64,000 bases of DNA from Ilyonectria destructans (GCA_020740775.1 JAHEWK010000009.1:1364001-1428000); one strand, 5' to 3'. Positions 22,989-33,500 are shown, counted from the first letter of the stretch. Program-made: numbers and translations. Notes: generated by a model not told the origin, from the letters alone.

Positions 22989-24608
22989 ATGTCTCCAAGA
23001 TCAATTGAAACCTCAAGGCTAGGCCAGGAGCGGGATATGGAAAAAGAGGCGCCGACACCTCAATGGGATGGTGATGAACAGACCTCGAGCCACGGGGACG
23101 GGAGCGATCAAGACCAGACCGACACACTACGAGCCGAATCGCCGCAGCCTCCCAATGACAGACCAGAGTCGCTTTCGCGGGTCGCTTCGTTGGGAGGAGC
23201 TGTCCTACGCACCTTTAGTCGTGTGAGCTCAACGATCCAACCCGGACCGCCTCCAGATGGTGGCCTCCAAGCGTGGCTGCAAGGTAAGTAACCATTCATT
23301 GGGCGCATTGGAACTGCCAAGAAACCGTTAGATCATCTGCTAACTATTGGATCGCCTTAGTTCTGGGCTGTCACTTGGTCGTCATGAACACCTGGGGCTT
23401 CGTCAACTCATTTGGTGTCTTTCAGCTCTACTACAAGACGTTTCTTGACCGCCCGCCATCGGACATTTCGTGGATCGGATCGGTGCAAACGTTCTTACTC
23501 TTCTTTATTGGAACTTTTGCCGGACGCGTCACTGACGCCGGCTACTTTCGACACGTCTTTCTCGTCGGCTCCGTGTTCCAGCTTGTCGGCATCTACACTG
23601 CCTCTGTGGCTACGACCTACTGGCAGCTCCTTCTTGCACACGGCATATGCATCGGAATCGGCAATGGCTGCATCTTTACCCCAGCTCTCACGATTGTGTC
23701 GACATACTTTAGCAAGAAGCGCTCAATAGCAATCGGCATAGGTGCCTGTGGGAGCGTCACAGGAGGTGTCGTATTTCCCATCATGGCGCGGCAGCTGCTG
23801 CCATCGGCCGGATTCCCGTGGACAATGCGCGCCATCGGCTTCATCCTTCTTGCAAACCTTGTTGTGTGTTTCCTAATCATTAAACCGAGACTTCCTCCGC
23901 GAGACACGGGCGCGTTGATTGATTGGGCGGCATTCAAAGACCCGGCGTACAGTTTCTACGCTGCCGGAGCCTTTTTGGTGAGTACAATCCCGTTCTGCGA
24001 TCCAATACGATGATGCCCTCCGTTTATCATGAGCCTCTATGCTAATTGCGAAACTACAGTCTTTATGGGGCGTCTATTGCGCCTTCTACTTCCTCGCCTC
24101 GTTTTCTCGTGACATTGTTGAGCCGAAATTCAGCACGCTTGAGTCGCTCAATCTCCTGATCTTGCTCAACGCTGTCGGCATCATCGGCCGCACGATACCC
24201 AACTTGCTCGCCGACCGATTTGGTCCGATTAACATGTTTGTACCCATCGCGTTCACCGCCGGCCTGCTGTCATTCTGCTGGGTTGCCGTCGAAACCCCAA
24301 CAGGATTATGGATATGGACGGCATTCTACGGCATCTTTGGAGGCGGCATCCAAAGCTTGTTCCCTGCGGGACTGAGTTCGTTGACGACGGACCTGGGCAA
24401 GGCGGGCATCCGTATCGGCATGGTGCTGACGATTGTTAGCTTCGCGGTGTTGACGGGACCGCCTATTCAGGGTGCGATTATTACGGCCATGGATGGGAAA
24501 TATTATGGCGCCCAGGCGTTTTCAGGCGCGTCGTTGGTGCTAGGCACGGGTTGCTTTGTTGGTGCTAGAATGGCAAAGACGAGAAAGATTGGTGGATGGA
24601 AAGCTTGA
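22989..24608 (+). CDS. MFS monocarboxylate-transporter-like protein
   Basis: Three exons (22989-23283, 23361-23977, 24060-24608) give 486 residues with all junctions in phase. A hydrophilic, acidic N-terminal tail of about 85 residues leads to PPPDGGLQAWLQ, the conserved entry of the fungal monocarboxylate porter (MCT) group, followed by 12 predicted membrane segments: WGFVNSFGVFQLYY, IGIGNGCIFTPALTIVSTYFSKKRSIAIGI, and GRTIPNLLADRFGP in the central part. Members carry monocarboxylates or riboflavin-like cargo; the actual cargo cannot be read here. It ends tail-to-tail 95 bp from the FAD oxidoreductase gene. No cluster motif was found in its promoter. Confidence 0.9.
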
Positions 24609-24702
24609 GTCTATCATAGAGCGTAAAAATTGACTTGATATTTAATACTAGATTTCGCTACCTTTTTTCGCGACAAAGTTGGAGAGGTTACCGCTTGATA
24701 AC

Positions 24703-26523
24703 TCACAGGTGGCTCGGGGACTTGTAGCTATTTGCACTTGTGATGGCCACGGCGATGCTCTTCAAATCTTCCATGTGGTTTTCGTAGACGCCACGGGGAT
24801 TTGTGCGATGCCTGTTGCATAAATGAGCTGCAGCGCCGGTCGCAATGGCATGCTGCCCACCATTGCCCATAAACTTGGTGTTGGACCCGGCGACATGCGT
24901 GACGCTCAGGTGCTTGCCCGCCATCATCAAGTTCGAGATGTTGGCCGAGTAGAGACAGCGAAAGGGAATATCGTACGGCTTGCCATCACGCTCGTCCCAC
25001 TCCCAGTGCTTGAGGCGGAAATCGTATTTCTCATTTCCAGCATAGTGCAGGCAGAAGGCGCCTCCGTTCTTGACCACGGCGTCGGGGAACTGTTTGTGCG
25101 CGCGGATGTCCGTCTCGGTCAGCACGTAGTCGCCCTTGTAGCGGCGGAATTCGCCTTGGGCGGGAACGAACGCCACCCAGTCAAGGGCGAGGTTGGCGTA
25201 GGTCTCGGGGTCCATTGTCTTGACGTTGGAAAAGGTGCCGTAGATGGCGCGCAGGAGGTGGTCGCGGATATGCTCGCCTTGGGCATACGGGTCGAGCAAT
25301 TGGCCGTACTCCCAGAAATGGGTAAAAGGACGCGTCATTCGTTTGGCTACAGTCGGATCGGGGACATGCCCTGGAGAGACGACTTTAGGACCAGCTCCGT
25401 TCTCAATGCCTGGCCGCTTCAGCTGGCCGCCCAAGTCGGCGAAGTCCTTGGCCACTTCAGTAGCCCATGGCACGGGTGGAAATGAAGTAGGTGAATCGGC
25501 CATTCGTGTGCGGAAGAAGACTGTGTTGCCGTGGTGCAAGTCGTCACGCTCGACAGGGGCGAGGCTCTCACCATATTCAGCTTTCGACTCCTGGCCGAAC
25601 AGCGTTTCCGCACCCGAGTACAATCCAAGGATCGTCTTTCCGGAGCAGTCGATAAAGACGGGCGCTGAGATGCGGATCTCGCGTCCGCTGCGGGCATCGC
25701 GTGCGTCAATGGAGACGATGGTGTTGTCAACGGTGATTGCGTCGTAGACAGTGTGCTCCAGATAGACGATCGCGTTTGTCTCAGCCTGGAGAAGCGCCAA
25801 CCCGTACAGATCGCCGCCGGGATGACGCCGCGAGAGCTCCTTGATCAACGGCCCGTTGACGCCACGCGGACTGAGCCCGATCTCGACGCTCGCGTTACCA
25901 CCCAGACACGGACGATCCTGGACGAGGGCCACGCGTTCGCCAAGTCTCGCTGCTGTTAATGCAGCCGCCGTCCCGGGTACACCGCCTCCGACTACGACGA
26001 CATCGAACGTTCCTCCGTCGACGGGATTCTCAGGGAGCCCGCGAAGGCGCCGCCGCCACGAGCGTGTTGCTTCGTCCACTGCCTCGGGCGGCGCCGTGTC
26101 GTCTCTGCTGAAGAAGATGGCGTCACAGCGTCCACAGAATCCCGTCAGATCGTGTAGCGCAAGCCTCGCATCTCCCGCAGCAAGTTTCACTCTTCCTCCC
26201 AACTGCCAGTTCCAGTCCTGGTCGTTGGCTCCAAACTCGGTTTCGAGTGTCGTGCCGTTGACTAAGAGCGTGAACCTCCCCGGATGATAGCCAGGAACCC
26301 AATCTTTGGCACGAACCCAGACGTTGTATGTACCGGCGTCTATAACATTGATGACAGTTGTGGCATCCGCGACTAGACTGCCGTTGCCGTGGGCCAGTAT
26401 ATATGGCGAGCCCATGACCGTCTCAAACTGCGAATCCACGACCCAGCCGCCTAAATCATCGAATGCTTCGGCCTCCACCAGGAAACCCGACTTTGGGAAT
26501 GCATCCATAGGTTCAGAGCCCAT
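24703..26523 (-). CDS. FAD-dependent oxidoreductase (FAD_oxidored family) with N-terminal beta-sandwich
   Basis: This is an intronless gene of 606 residues. Residues 15-140 look like a beta-rich, carbohydrate-binding-like domain (WVRAKDWVPGYHPGRFTLLVNG). The FAD-binding Rossmann motif GGGVPG is at about 179-184, followed by ERVALVQDRPCLGGNASVE, typical of the FAD_oxidored (PF12831) family. The C-terminal part has NLMMAGKHLSVTHVAGS and NGGQHAIATGAAAHLC, the usual second FAD contact. Members oxidise unknown, often sugar- or sulfur-containing, substrates. No signal peptide is visible. Its promoter has a TGACAAATTA site 160 bp upstream on the same strand, which ties it weakly to the cluster that starts next to it. 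Confidence 0.85.
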   Translation of the reverse strand: MGSEPMDAFPKSGFLVEAEAFDDLGGWVVDSQFETVMGSPYILAHGNGSLVADATTVINVIDAGTYNVWVRAKDWVPGYHPGRFTLLVNGTTLETEFGANDQDWNWQLGGRVKLAAGDARLALHDLTGFCGRCDAIFFSRDDTAPPEAVDEATRSWRRRLRGLPENPVDGGTFDVVVVGGGVPGTAAALTAARLGERVALVQDRPCLGGNASVEIGLSPRGVNGPLIKELSRRHPGGDLYGLALLQAETNAIVYLEHTVYDAITVDNTIVSIDARDARSGREIRISAPVFIDCSGKTILGLYSGAETLFGQESKAEYGESLAPVERDDLHHGNTVFFRTRMADSPTSFPPVPWATEVAKDFADLGGQLKRPGIENGAGPKVVSPGHVPDPTVAKRMTRPFTHFWEYGQLLDPYAQGEHIRDHLLRAIYGTFSNVKTMDPETYANLALDWVAFVPAQGEFRRYKGDYVLTETDIRAHKQFPDAVVKNGGAFCLHYAGNEKYDFRLKHWEWDERDGKPYDIPFRCLYSANISNLMMAGKHLSVTHVAGSNTKFMGNGGQHAIATGAAAHLCNRHRTNPRGVYENHMEDLKSIAVAITSANSYKSPSHL

Positions 26524-26680
26524 TTTGTTGGTATATGCGATGAAAAGAACACGCCGTGTCGCCTTGTCGCAACGAGTGAAAGAGGCTCAAGTAGACTGAT
26601 AGATAGCTCGAGCTTGATGGCTTTTTATAACCTTGAAGTCAGATTCATGCCAGACTTTTGTACTGTACTTGTAAATGCCG

Positions 26681-26690
26681 TAATTTGTCA
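26681..26690 (-). promoter_or_regulatory. TGACAAATTA site upstream of the FAD oxidoreductase
   Basis: A single TGACAAATTA word on the minus strand lies 158 bp before the start codon at 26523. It is one base shorter in the T run than the cluster motif TGACAAATTTA. The rest of the 26524-27221 gap shows no gene. Confidence 0.4.
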
Positions 26691-27221
26691 GCTCGGCACC
26701 TTCGCAGGCGCCTTGAACCCCGCGTTGCGACGCTCGGTAAATTCGGCACTCGGTATGTATCTGGGTTTCGGCACATGGTCGTCATTCGAGGTAGAGTGGC
26801 TTGTATTAATGCATAAGAGCGATAATACAGTGCATATTGTTGCCCGTAATATTCATGTTTTCATTATAAACTGCTGCTTGATTGTGGGTACGTACTAGGA
26901 CCATGAAAACCATGTCAAACGCGACTCCGGCCTTGTCAAGACATAATCAAATGACCGATTTCGTATATTGGGTTTATTAAAGATCTTATTGCGGAAGTTT
27001 TTGGAATCCCTATCCTTGCTTAGACCTTGTGAAGCTTGAGACCTCCGGAGCCTGCGGAGCGCGCGGATCCCACAACCCCCCAAGCTCCATCTGGTGCATC
27101 TCTAAAGAACAGGCCTTGGATGATCAGTTAGCTAGAAATAAGAAGCTCTTATCTCCATCTGTAGGCTGCAACAAAATTCAATTACTCAGTACGATAAGGC
27201 TACGGACAGATGGAAATCTAT

Positions 27222-28091
27222 CTACGGTTTCCCGGAGGTATGCTCATTCTTCAGCGTCGAGATCCATTCACCAACCGTCGTCACCTTTTCGACAATCAGG
27301 GGCCAGACATGATCAACTGCAGCGTCCTTGGCAGCAGTTGTGAATCCAGCTGTACCATCAGTGCTGCCATTTCGAATCAGTTTAGTAAATAAAAGCCGGA
27401 AGAGGTCACTACTCACAGGAGGGTGACGTGGTAGCCCCTAGTTGAGTCGCAGGTTGTTAGCTTCTCACTTCTCATGCATTCGTGGTACTTTGCCAAACAA
27501 TGGAATTACTCACAGCTCTCTTCCATATCGGGCTGTGCTCTCGAGGCAGGTGTTGGCAACCATGCCGGCCATGACCAGATGGGTAATCTCGCGTTGGTGG
27601 AGCTGATAGTCCAAGTCGGTGTTGGCGAAAGAGCTGCGGACATCCCACAAGGTCAGCATTCAACAAATATAGTCTCAGAGACTGGATTGAGATATAATAT
27701 TCGCATCGCCTCTTGATGGACATGGGACTTGCCTGCTGTTCCAGTGCTTGCTAACAATCACGTCCCCATTGTTCAACACATCGGGCTCGAGCCCCTCCAA
27801 GATCTCAGCTCCCCAAGTTCCCTCCTCAAAAACCTTATGCTGACCAAGTTTACTTGTCGATGAGTTCATATGCAGCCAATCCATGTAGTTACCCTCCTTC
27901 CAGGTCTTGTGCAGCGCATAGTATATGGGGATATGCGCCTCCCGAGCGGCCTTGACGAGTTCCTTCAGGTTTGCAACGGTGTTGGTGGCGGTGAGAGATT
28001 CGCTCACAGAGCCATACAGTTTGCCCTCGGGATGGATGAAGTCGTTGTAGGGGTCAATGAGGACGACGGCCGTCTTTGGGGTTGGGGACAT
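27222..28091 (-). CDS. Isochorismatase-like cysteine hydrolase
   Basis: Exons are 28091-27733, 27633-27514, 27439 to about 27417, and 27363-27222. The triad of the family is present: Asp in VVLIDPYNDF, Lys in VIVSKHWNS and the nucleophile Cys in MVANTCLESTARYG. Family members cleave amide or vinyl-ether bonds (nicotinamidase, ureidoacrylate hydrolase, isochorismatase). The first intron has a GC donor (AG then GCAAGT) and ends GCAG. The third junction is not settled: the strong donor GTGAGT leaves one base, while the acceptor needs two; a donor three codons later (GA then GTAGTG) restores the frame to DTDGTAGF. Either alternative splicing or a one-base error is possible. The protein is about 210-215 residues. 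It shares a divergent promoter with the first tautomerase. Confidence 0.85.
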
Positions 28092-28227
28092 GGTCGCTAG
28101 TAGTGTTTATTAAGTGAATTAAATGAAGAAGAAGTGATCTGAAGACTGGAGACAATGTATTCTTGGTGAAATTGAATGCTATAGAGCCTACGATGTGCGG
28201 GGAGCTTCTGTGCTGAAGAGATATATG

Positions 28228-28378
28228 GATGGATGGATGGATTTTATTTCGCCCGGGGGGACACACCCCAGAGGGCCTTTGCGCTAAGCTATTTTCGTTT
28301 CGTACGGTTCTTCCATAATCACCCGAAGCCCCACAATTTCACTTTACTGACTGTTCCAATCTGATGTATATGCAGTGA
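28228..28378 (-). mobile_element. LINE-type retrotransposon, 3'-end fragment (copy 1)
   Basis: About 150 bp here appear identical to 44174-44322 in the same orientation. Read on the minus strand it ends AATAAAATCC followed by CCAT repeats, a typical 3' tail. GATATATG occurs at both borders (about 28220-28227 and 28378-28385) and could be the target-site duplication, although it overlaps the simple repeat. It lies 137 bp upstream of the isochorismatase-like gene. It is a severely 5'-truncated insertion with no coding capacity. Confidence 0.75.
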
Positions 28379-28423
28379 TATATGACTGTCGTGATACTGA
28401 GCTCATAAAAAGTAAGCAACGGA

Positions 28424-28890
28424 TGACAAATTTAAGAATGCCCGACCGGCAAAGTATTACCAATCATGGGCGTAAAACCACGAATGATATCCTATCTCCG
28501 CCCAATGGCTTCCCCAACACCTATCTCAGTGCGTCTGCCGGACTGGTTCGGATGTGCTCCCCCCAATGAATCATGTAGGCACTCTTCTGTCCCACTCGAG
28601 AAGGGACCATGTCACTCGTCAGTCGCCACTCCGCCGTATCCGTACTCGGAGTCTTATAAGTAAGCGTCTGCATGATTCCCCTAAACGTCGACGTGGTGCG
28701 GGGTATCGATTTTATGACAAATATGGCTGACCTTTCTGGCCAGGATACAACACCCCGCTCTAGAGGCTTGTTGACCTCGGGCGAGAGGATGGTCTCGAGC
28801 TGCGAAGTCGGATTCAGGCCAACCTCGCCGTCGGCAGTTTCATTGGTTCGGTTGATCCAGAATGGGTCAGGTGCATTGCTGACCAATTTC
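28424..28890 (+). promoter_or_regulatory. Three cluster-motif sites between isochorismatase and tautomerase genes
   Basis: TGACAAATTTA lies at 28424-28434, a weaker TGACAAATAT at 28715-28724 and TGACCAATTTC at 28880-28890. They are within the 947-bp gap between the divergent starts at 28091 and 29039. The first is preceded by GA, as are most other sites in the cluster. Confidence 0.6.
28521..28886 (-). CDS. Unrecognised 121-codon frame in the cluster promoter region
   Basis: The frame is open on the minus strand with reasonable codon choice and ends in ...HIRTSPADALR. It contains the words INRTNETADGEVGLN and EWRLTSDMVPSRVGQKSAYM. I do not recognise a family. A GTCAGC...TTTAG segment (about 28728-28681) could be an intron. 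It overlaps two cluster-motif sites, which argues that this is regulatory DNA and not a gene; it may also be a relic of a former cluster gene. Confidence 0.25.
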   Translation of the reverse strand: MVSNAPDPFWINRTNETADGEVGLNPTSQLETILSPEVNKPLERGVVSWPERSAIFVIKSIPRTTSTFRGIMQTLTYKTPSTDTAEWRLTSDMVPSRVGQKSAYMIHWGEHIRTSPADALR

Positions 28891-29038
28891 AGGGCCAGAG
28901 CAGATGAGGGGCATCAACTCGTGCGTGACACCGAGTTTTACCGAGCAGGAAGGATATCACAGCATCATAGCCAAGTGTTCACAGGGTGCTTTCTACCAAC
29001 TGCTTCATACATGCATTGCATGACATCTGCCACTTAAA

Positions 29039-29599
29039 ATGCCTTTCTACGACATCTCCCACTCTTACACCTTTACCCCAGCTCAGAGGGAGGCGCTAGC
29101 GGAGCGCATTACCACCCTCCACTGTACCATGTTCAATGCCCCATCTATGTTTGTGAACATCCGCTTTGCCCCTATTAAAGACGAAGAATATTGGTACGGC
29201 CGGAAGCGCAAGCCCAACACAAACCGAATCTTTGGCCATGTACGAAAAGGCTCTAACCGGAGCGCCGAGGCTTTCGCAAAACTGGCTGAGGAGATCGAGG
29301 CCATCTGGGATGATGTTGTTGGCAAGACGGAGTCCGACGTTGGGCCTGGTAACCCAAAGATCTTGCAGACAGTGTTTATTGTCCCAGGCATCACGGCAAG
29401 GGAGGAGAGTCTTGCAATTCCGCCGGTCAGTTTACCTTGTACTCATCGCAACGAAATTTCTAACGCAATGCAGGCTGGAACAGAAAAGGCCTGGCTGCGG
29501 GACAACCTGGAGTTATTCAAAGAGAGGGCAAGACGTGGCGACCAGGATTTCAAAGACTTGCTGGCGGAATTGGAGGCTAGGCCCGAGTTGATGACCTGA
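29039..29599 (+). CDS. cis-CaaD-type tautomerase, copy 1
   Basis: The protein begins MPFYDISHSYTFTPAQREAL, with the catalytic N-terminal proline (Pro1 after Met removal), and matches the fungal Tautomerase_3/cis-CaaD group (PF14832). Exons 29039-29425 and 29474-29599 give 170 residues. The 48-nt intron is a multiple of three and has no stop, so an unspliced 186-residue form is also possible; GTCAGT and GCAG borders and the equal intron position in the second copy (34415-34361) favour splicing. Family enzymes use Pro1 as a general base or acid for tautomerisation or hydration of unsaturated oxo-acids. It is 35-40% alike by eye to the second copy, with the last exon the same length (42 codons). 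Confidence 0.9.
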   Translation: MPFYDISHSYTFTPAQREALAERITTLHCTMFNAPSMFVNIRFAPIKDEEYWYGRKRKPNTNRIFGHVRKGSNRSAEAFAKLAEEIEAIWDDVVGKTESDVGPGNPKILQTVFIVPGITAREESLAIPPVSLPCTHRNEISNAMQAGTEKAWLRDNLELFKERARRGDQDFKDLLAELEARPELMT

Positions 29600-29917
29600 A
29601 GGTACAGGTCGTGGAACTGCAAGATTAGGCAGATCACATACAGACGCTGCGAATAGCGCAAATTATATTCTTCTTGTTAATCTGCTTGTTGCTGAGTTTC
29701 GAAGTGTCATCATACTATACGTTCTGCTATAAGATAGTCTCTCAGCATGTTGAACACCAAGTTAGGATCATTATGCCTGCTATTGTTGAATGCTTCCACC
29801 GTTGTCACCGATTGTCGACTGACTCCTACATAGGAAGGCTGGCTCCTCACACTCTCAAACGCTGCGCTCTTGGCGTAACTCGGTAATCCGATACTAATGG
29901 CAGTACCGTACCTCCCC

Positions 29918-31793
29918 TTAGGAAAGGTACTCCGAGGGCGAAGACACGTTGTTCTTGGCAGCCCAAGCCTTGATATTCGCCTTGCTGTTGTCCAGAGCAC
30001 CCGAGAGGGCAAACTGGGTGGGAACGCCGTCGATTCGGTGAGTCGAGTTGATGTTCTTGACGAGAGTGATCTGGAAGCAAGTGGCGGTGCCCTGGCGGGA
30101 AGCGATCGTACCGTAAGCGAGGAAGTAGGTCCAAATCTGTATTTCAGTGTTAGCAATGCTGCATAGACGCTAGGTTGATAAATTGTATCCATTTGGGGAG
30201 TCACTTACGCGGTTCCATCGGTCGCCATACTTGGCCACAACCTTCTCACGGTTGCCAAGCCAGTTGCGGTACCATTTCCACATGGTGGTCGAGTAGTGAA
30301 CACCCACAGTGTCGATCTGCTTGACCTCAAAGCCAGCAGCTTCAGCCTTATCAATTACCCAGCCCAGTGGCGTCGAGGCGTCGGCTCCAGGGAAGATGTA
30401 CTTGTTCATGAACAGGCCCCAGATGAGATCCTCGTACTGCCACGACTTGCGCAGACCGGAGTACTGCAGGAAGAAGACACCGTCGTCGTCCAGCAAGTTG
30501 TGCATTTGAGTCAGGAAGGACGAGAAATGGCGGATACCGACGTGCTCGGACATCTCCAAGCTGGTGATCTTCTTGTAGCCGCCACCACCACCGGCCTTGG
30601 AAATAGGAATGTCACGATAGTCCATGCAGAGAATCTTGCTCTGGTCGTCAGAAATGCCAACCTTGGCCATGGCGCTGTTTCCCCAGGCAGTCTGGTTACG
30701 ACCGAGGGTGACACCAGTGACATGGGCGCCGTAGTTCTCGCTGGCGAAGCGGGCAAGGGTGCCCCAACCGCAACCAACGTCCAGCATGGTATCTCCCTTC
30801 TTGAGGCCGATTTTCTCACACACAACAGTCAACTTGTTGTCTTGAAGCTCCTCCAGAGTCTCTTCTCGGTTGACATCCGACATGAGGCCTGAAGTGTAGA
30901 TCATACGGGGGCCGAGGAACCAGGCGTAGAAGTCGTCGCCGCGATCGTAGTGGTCACGAACCTGTTCCTCATCTGTATCATATTAGCCAAGCGCTATTTT
31001 ACCCACGTGCCTAAGAGCGTCTCATACCTTGGGAGCGAGTGTGCATAAGGACTTCGGGCATCATGCCAAAGAGGAAGAATTTAATAAGGCCAATAGTAAA
31101 CCGGAAGCTAGCCCAGTCGTGGCGGTACTCCATAACCTCGAGAACATCTCCCTTGAAGTCGACATCGCCATCAAAGTACATCTCGTGGAAGGTCTCCATA
31201 GGGATCTTGTTGCGGCCACGGTACTTGAGACGGTCGGACTCTTTCTTGAAATCAAGGTAGTATTCAATCGGGCGACCGGGAAAGCGAGCCTTTTCGTTCT
31301 TACGGGGGCTAATGGTAGACACGACCAGCCAGTAGGCGCCGAGCAAGGGGAGATCGACGAGGACGGCGAGGAAGATAGCCATGATGTAGCCCGCTCCCAT
31401 CGACCAGCTCAGGCTCAGGGGGCCCATGATGAGGATGGCGAAGAGGGCAGGATTGTAGAATGTGTCGGAGCCAGCTCCGTCGGCGGGGAGAGGGGCATTC
31501 TTGATGGCAGGAGACTATGAGAGAATATTGATTAGTCTTTGCTTCGATCTGTTGAAGGTCATGGAAACCAATTGCATCGTGAGAAGGTCAATTGGCGTTC
31601 TGGAACCAACTGGCTACCAATTGGCACTCAATTGAAACCAAGACCTTATCAACGCCTGTCAACAATTCCCGCCGCTACTCACCCTCGTAGTAGAGACATT
31701 GTAGTTCTCCAGCTTGTCAAAGTCCGGCTGGATGAACTCTGGAGTCTCGATGAACTCAAAGTCCCTGTCATGGACAGGCGTGAGTTTCGACAT
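29918..31793 (-). CDS. Sphingolipid C9-methyltransferase
   Basis: Four exons (31793-31683, 31514-31028, 30972-30209, 30136-29918) give 526 residues with all junctions in phase. The N-terminal part has two membrane segments (LSWSMGAGYIMAIFLAVLVDLPLLGAYWLVV), followed by the conserved ETFHEMYFDGDVDFKGDV block and DHYDRGDDFYAWFLGPRMIYTSG. The S-adenosylmethionine motif is TMLDVGCGWGTLARFA. This is the cyclopropane-fatty-acid-synthase-like family that adds the C9 methyl group to the sphingoid base of fungal glucosylceramides, in the ER membrane. Length and motifs are complete. It sits inside the metabolic cluster but makes a membrane lipid, so membership is uncertain; one cluster motif lies upstream at 32346-32356. 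Confidence 0.95.
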
Positions 31794-32345
31794 TGTTGCG
31801 GCAAGGATCAGACAGCAATGATTCGATGGGGAAAACGATAGAAAGGTCAGAGACGGTGCGGCTGTCCGGAGTGTACTTGTACCACAGGTCTAAGCCCTTG
31901 AGGGGTTGGAGAAGCCGCATAGCTGTGTAAGCAGCAGGGATGGTTCCGCCAGGCACCCGTTTAACAGGTGAAACACCAACCCTGTGGGCTCTCCTGCATA
32001 CTTGCAATAATGGCAATTAAACGAGCCCACTCCGGGCTCCCAAATACCGTCTCTGTTCAGCTAGGGTTCAACGGTGAGCGGTAGGTAGGCAACAATCCAG
32101 ACTTTGTACTCTCCCCCGTTACGCAACTAAGCCTCGATCTAACGCTGTGACTAATTCCTAGAATGGTCCACTTTCCCGAGGCGCGAACTACCCGGTTGCG
32201 ATGGTTGACACGAAGAATTACGGGGCTTGACGGAACCCGCGTATCAAATCCGGGGGCCGAGGTGTCCGTTTTCCGCTGGGACAAGACGGACGCGCAATTC
32301 ACCGCTTTTTACGGCAGTCCGCGGGCAGCCGAAGGGCTTGGATTG

Positions 32346-32356
32346 TAAATTTGTCA
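32346..32356 (-). promoter_or_regulatory. TGACAAATTTA site between C9-methyltransferase and FAH genes
   Basis: An exact minus-strand copy of the cluster motif lies 553 bp upstream of the methyltransferase start and 85 bp beyond the end of the FAH gene. The gap 31794-32440 has no gene; a CAATTGG/CCAATTGC-rich part lies at 31565-31640 in the first intron of the methyltransferase. Confidence 0.5.
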
Positions 32357-32440
32357 TGGTGACTTTCCCATCTCGGATCGCAAACGTTCAAAACGGACTC
32401 TGTCAGTCCGGACACGCGATATCACGACGCATACTCGGGT

Positions 32441-33500
32441 CTATTCGTAGGATACCTTATTCACCAACGTTCCAATCTTCTCAATGTAAACCCTAATATC
32501 ATCCCCATCTTTGAGCGACAATACTGGGTCACGCATCGCCCCTACTCCTGGCCCGGTACCAGTCAGGATGACCGTCCCCTCCTCCAACGTTGTCCCTTAG
32601 GATAAATACGAGACGATTGAAGCCACTTGGAATATCATCTCACTGTGAAGATAGCATTGTCAGCCAGGTTCAAATCAGAGGAACATCTCAATTGCGCATC
32701 AAGTTAGTATCCTCACCTAGTGTTAGAATCCTGGACGATCTTGGAATTGGGGCTTGCCGTGATGGTAAGCTTCTGGGGGTCGCTAATCGCTGCTGGGGAG
32801 ACAAGAACTGGTCCGATGGGAGCTGACCCATCAAAACCTGTCCAAATAAAAAATGCTATTAGCTTGCGTAACAGATACAGGATTGCTTCACGCACCTTTA
32901 GAAAAGCACCATTGACTGTTCGCGAACTGCAACTTCCTAGCGCTAACATCATTGGCACATGTGAAGCCAAGCACGTAGTCCATTGCATCACTCTCTGTAA
33001 TGTTCTTGCCAGTCTTCGAAATGACAATGGCCATTTCTGCTTCATAATCGCTGGTTCCGTCCTGCGCAACGGTTGGAACGCAAATTGGTTCCGGATATGG
33101 ACCACTGATCGCATTGCGAGGCTTGATGAAGAGAATCGGCGATTCTGGAATTGGCATCTTGATCTCAACGGCATGGTCTCTATAATTAAGCCCCATGCAG
33201 AGGATTATGGGGACCGATGCGGCTGGAACGGGAGAGAGGAGCTGGTAGTGTAATTATTAGCAGTGTGCCATGTGTCCTTGAGAAAGAACTTACCCGTGAC
33301 ACATGCAAAACCTGACTTGTGACAATGCCATCAAATTGTGAACCGGCGACCACATTGACAGATATCCGGTCGCCTTTTAGTGCTGCTAAACCAACGTCGG
33401 GATATTTTTCAGCATCAACCTGGCCGAAGTAAACCAGGCCATCTTCAGCGGCAACGAACCGCACAAGGTGACTCCAATCGCGCTGGTTCGTTATTGACAT
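32441..33500 (-). pseudogene. Fumarylacetoacetate-hydrolase (FAH) family gene with one internal stop
   Basis: Four exons are clear (33500-33294, 33241-32896, 32837-32717, 32642-32441) and would give 291 residues. They show CMGLNYRDHAVE, YEAEMAIVI, GFTCANDVSARKLQF, GFDGSAPIGPVLV and, after the stop, [20 protein letters not shown], the regular order of the FAH family (acylpyruvate hydrolases, oxaloacetate decarboxylase, 2-oxo-hept-diene-dioate isomerases). Codon 240 is TAA (32599-32597), where the family normally has Gln in SQGTTLE. Coding continues in frame to the natural TAG at 32443-32441. All splice sites are sound. Without readthrough the protein loses its last 52 residues, including the conserved TGTPPG-like loop. 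It may be recently inactivated or a sequencing error. Confidence 0.8.

Noticed and set aside
24823..25485. 220-codon plus-strand frame opposite the FAD oxidoreductase
   Set aside because: It is the shadow of a GC-rich, strongly conserved gene on the other strand.
31029..31520. 163-codon plus-strand frame
   Set aside because: It is antisense to exon 2 of the C9-methyltransferase and has no features of its own.
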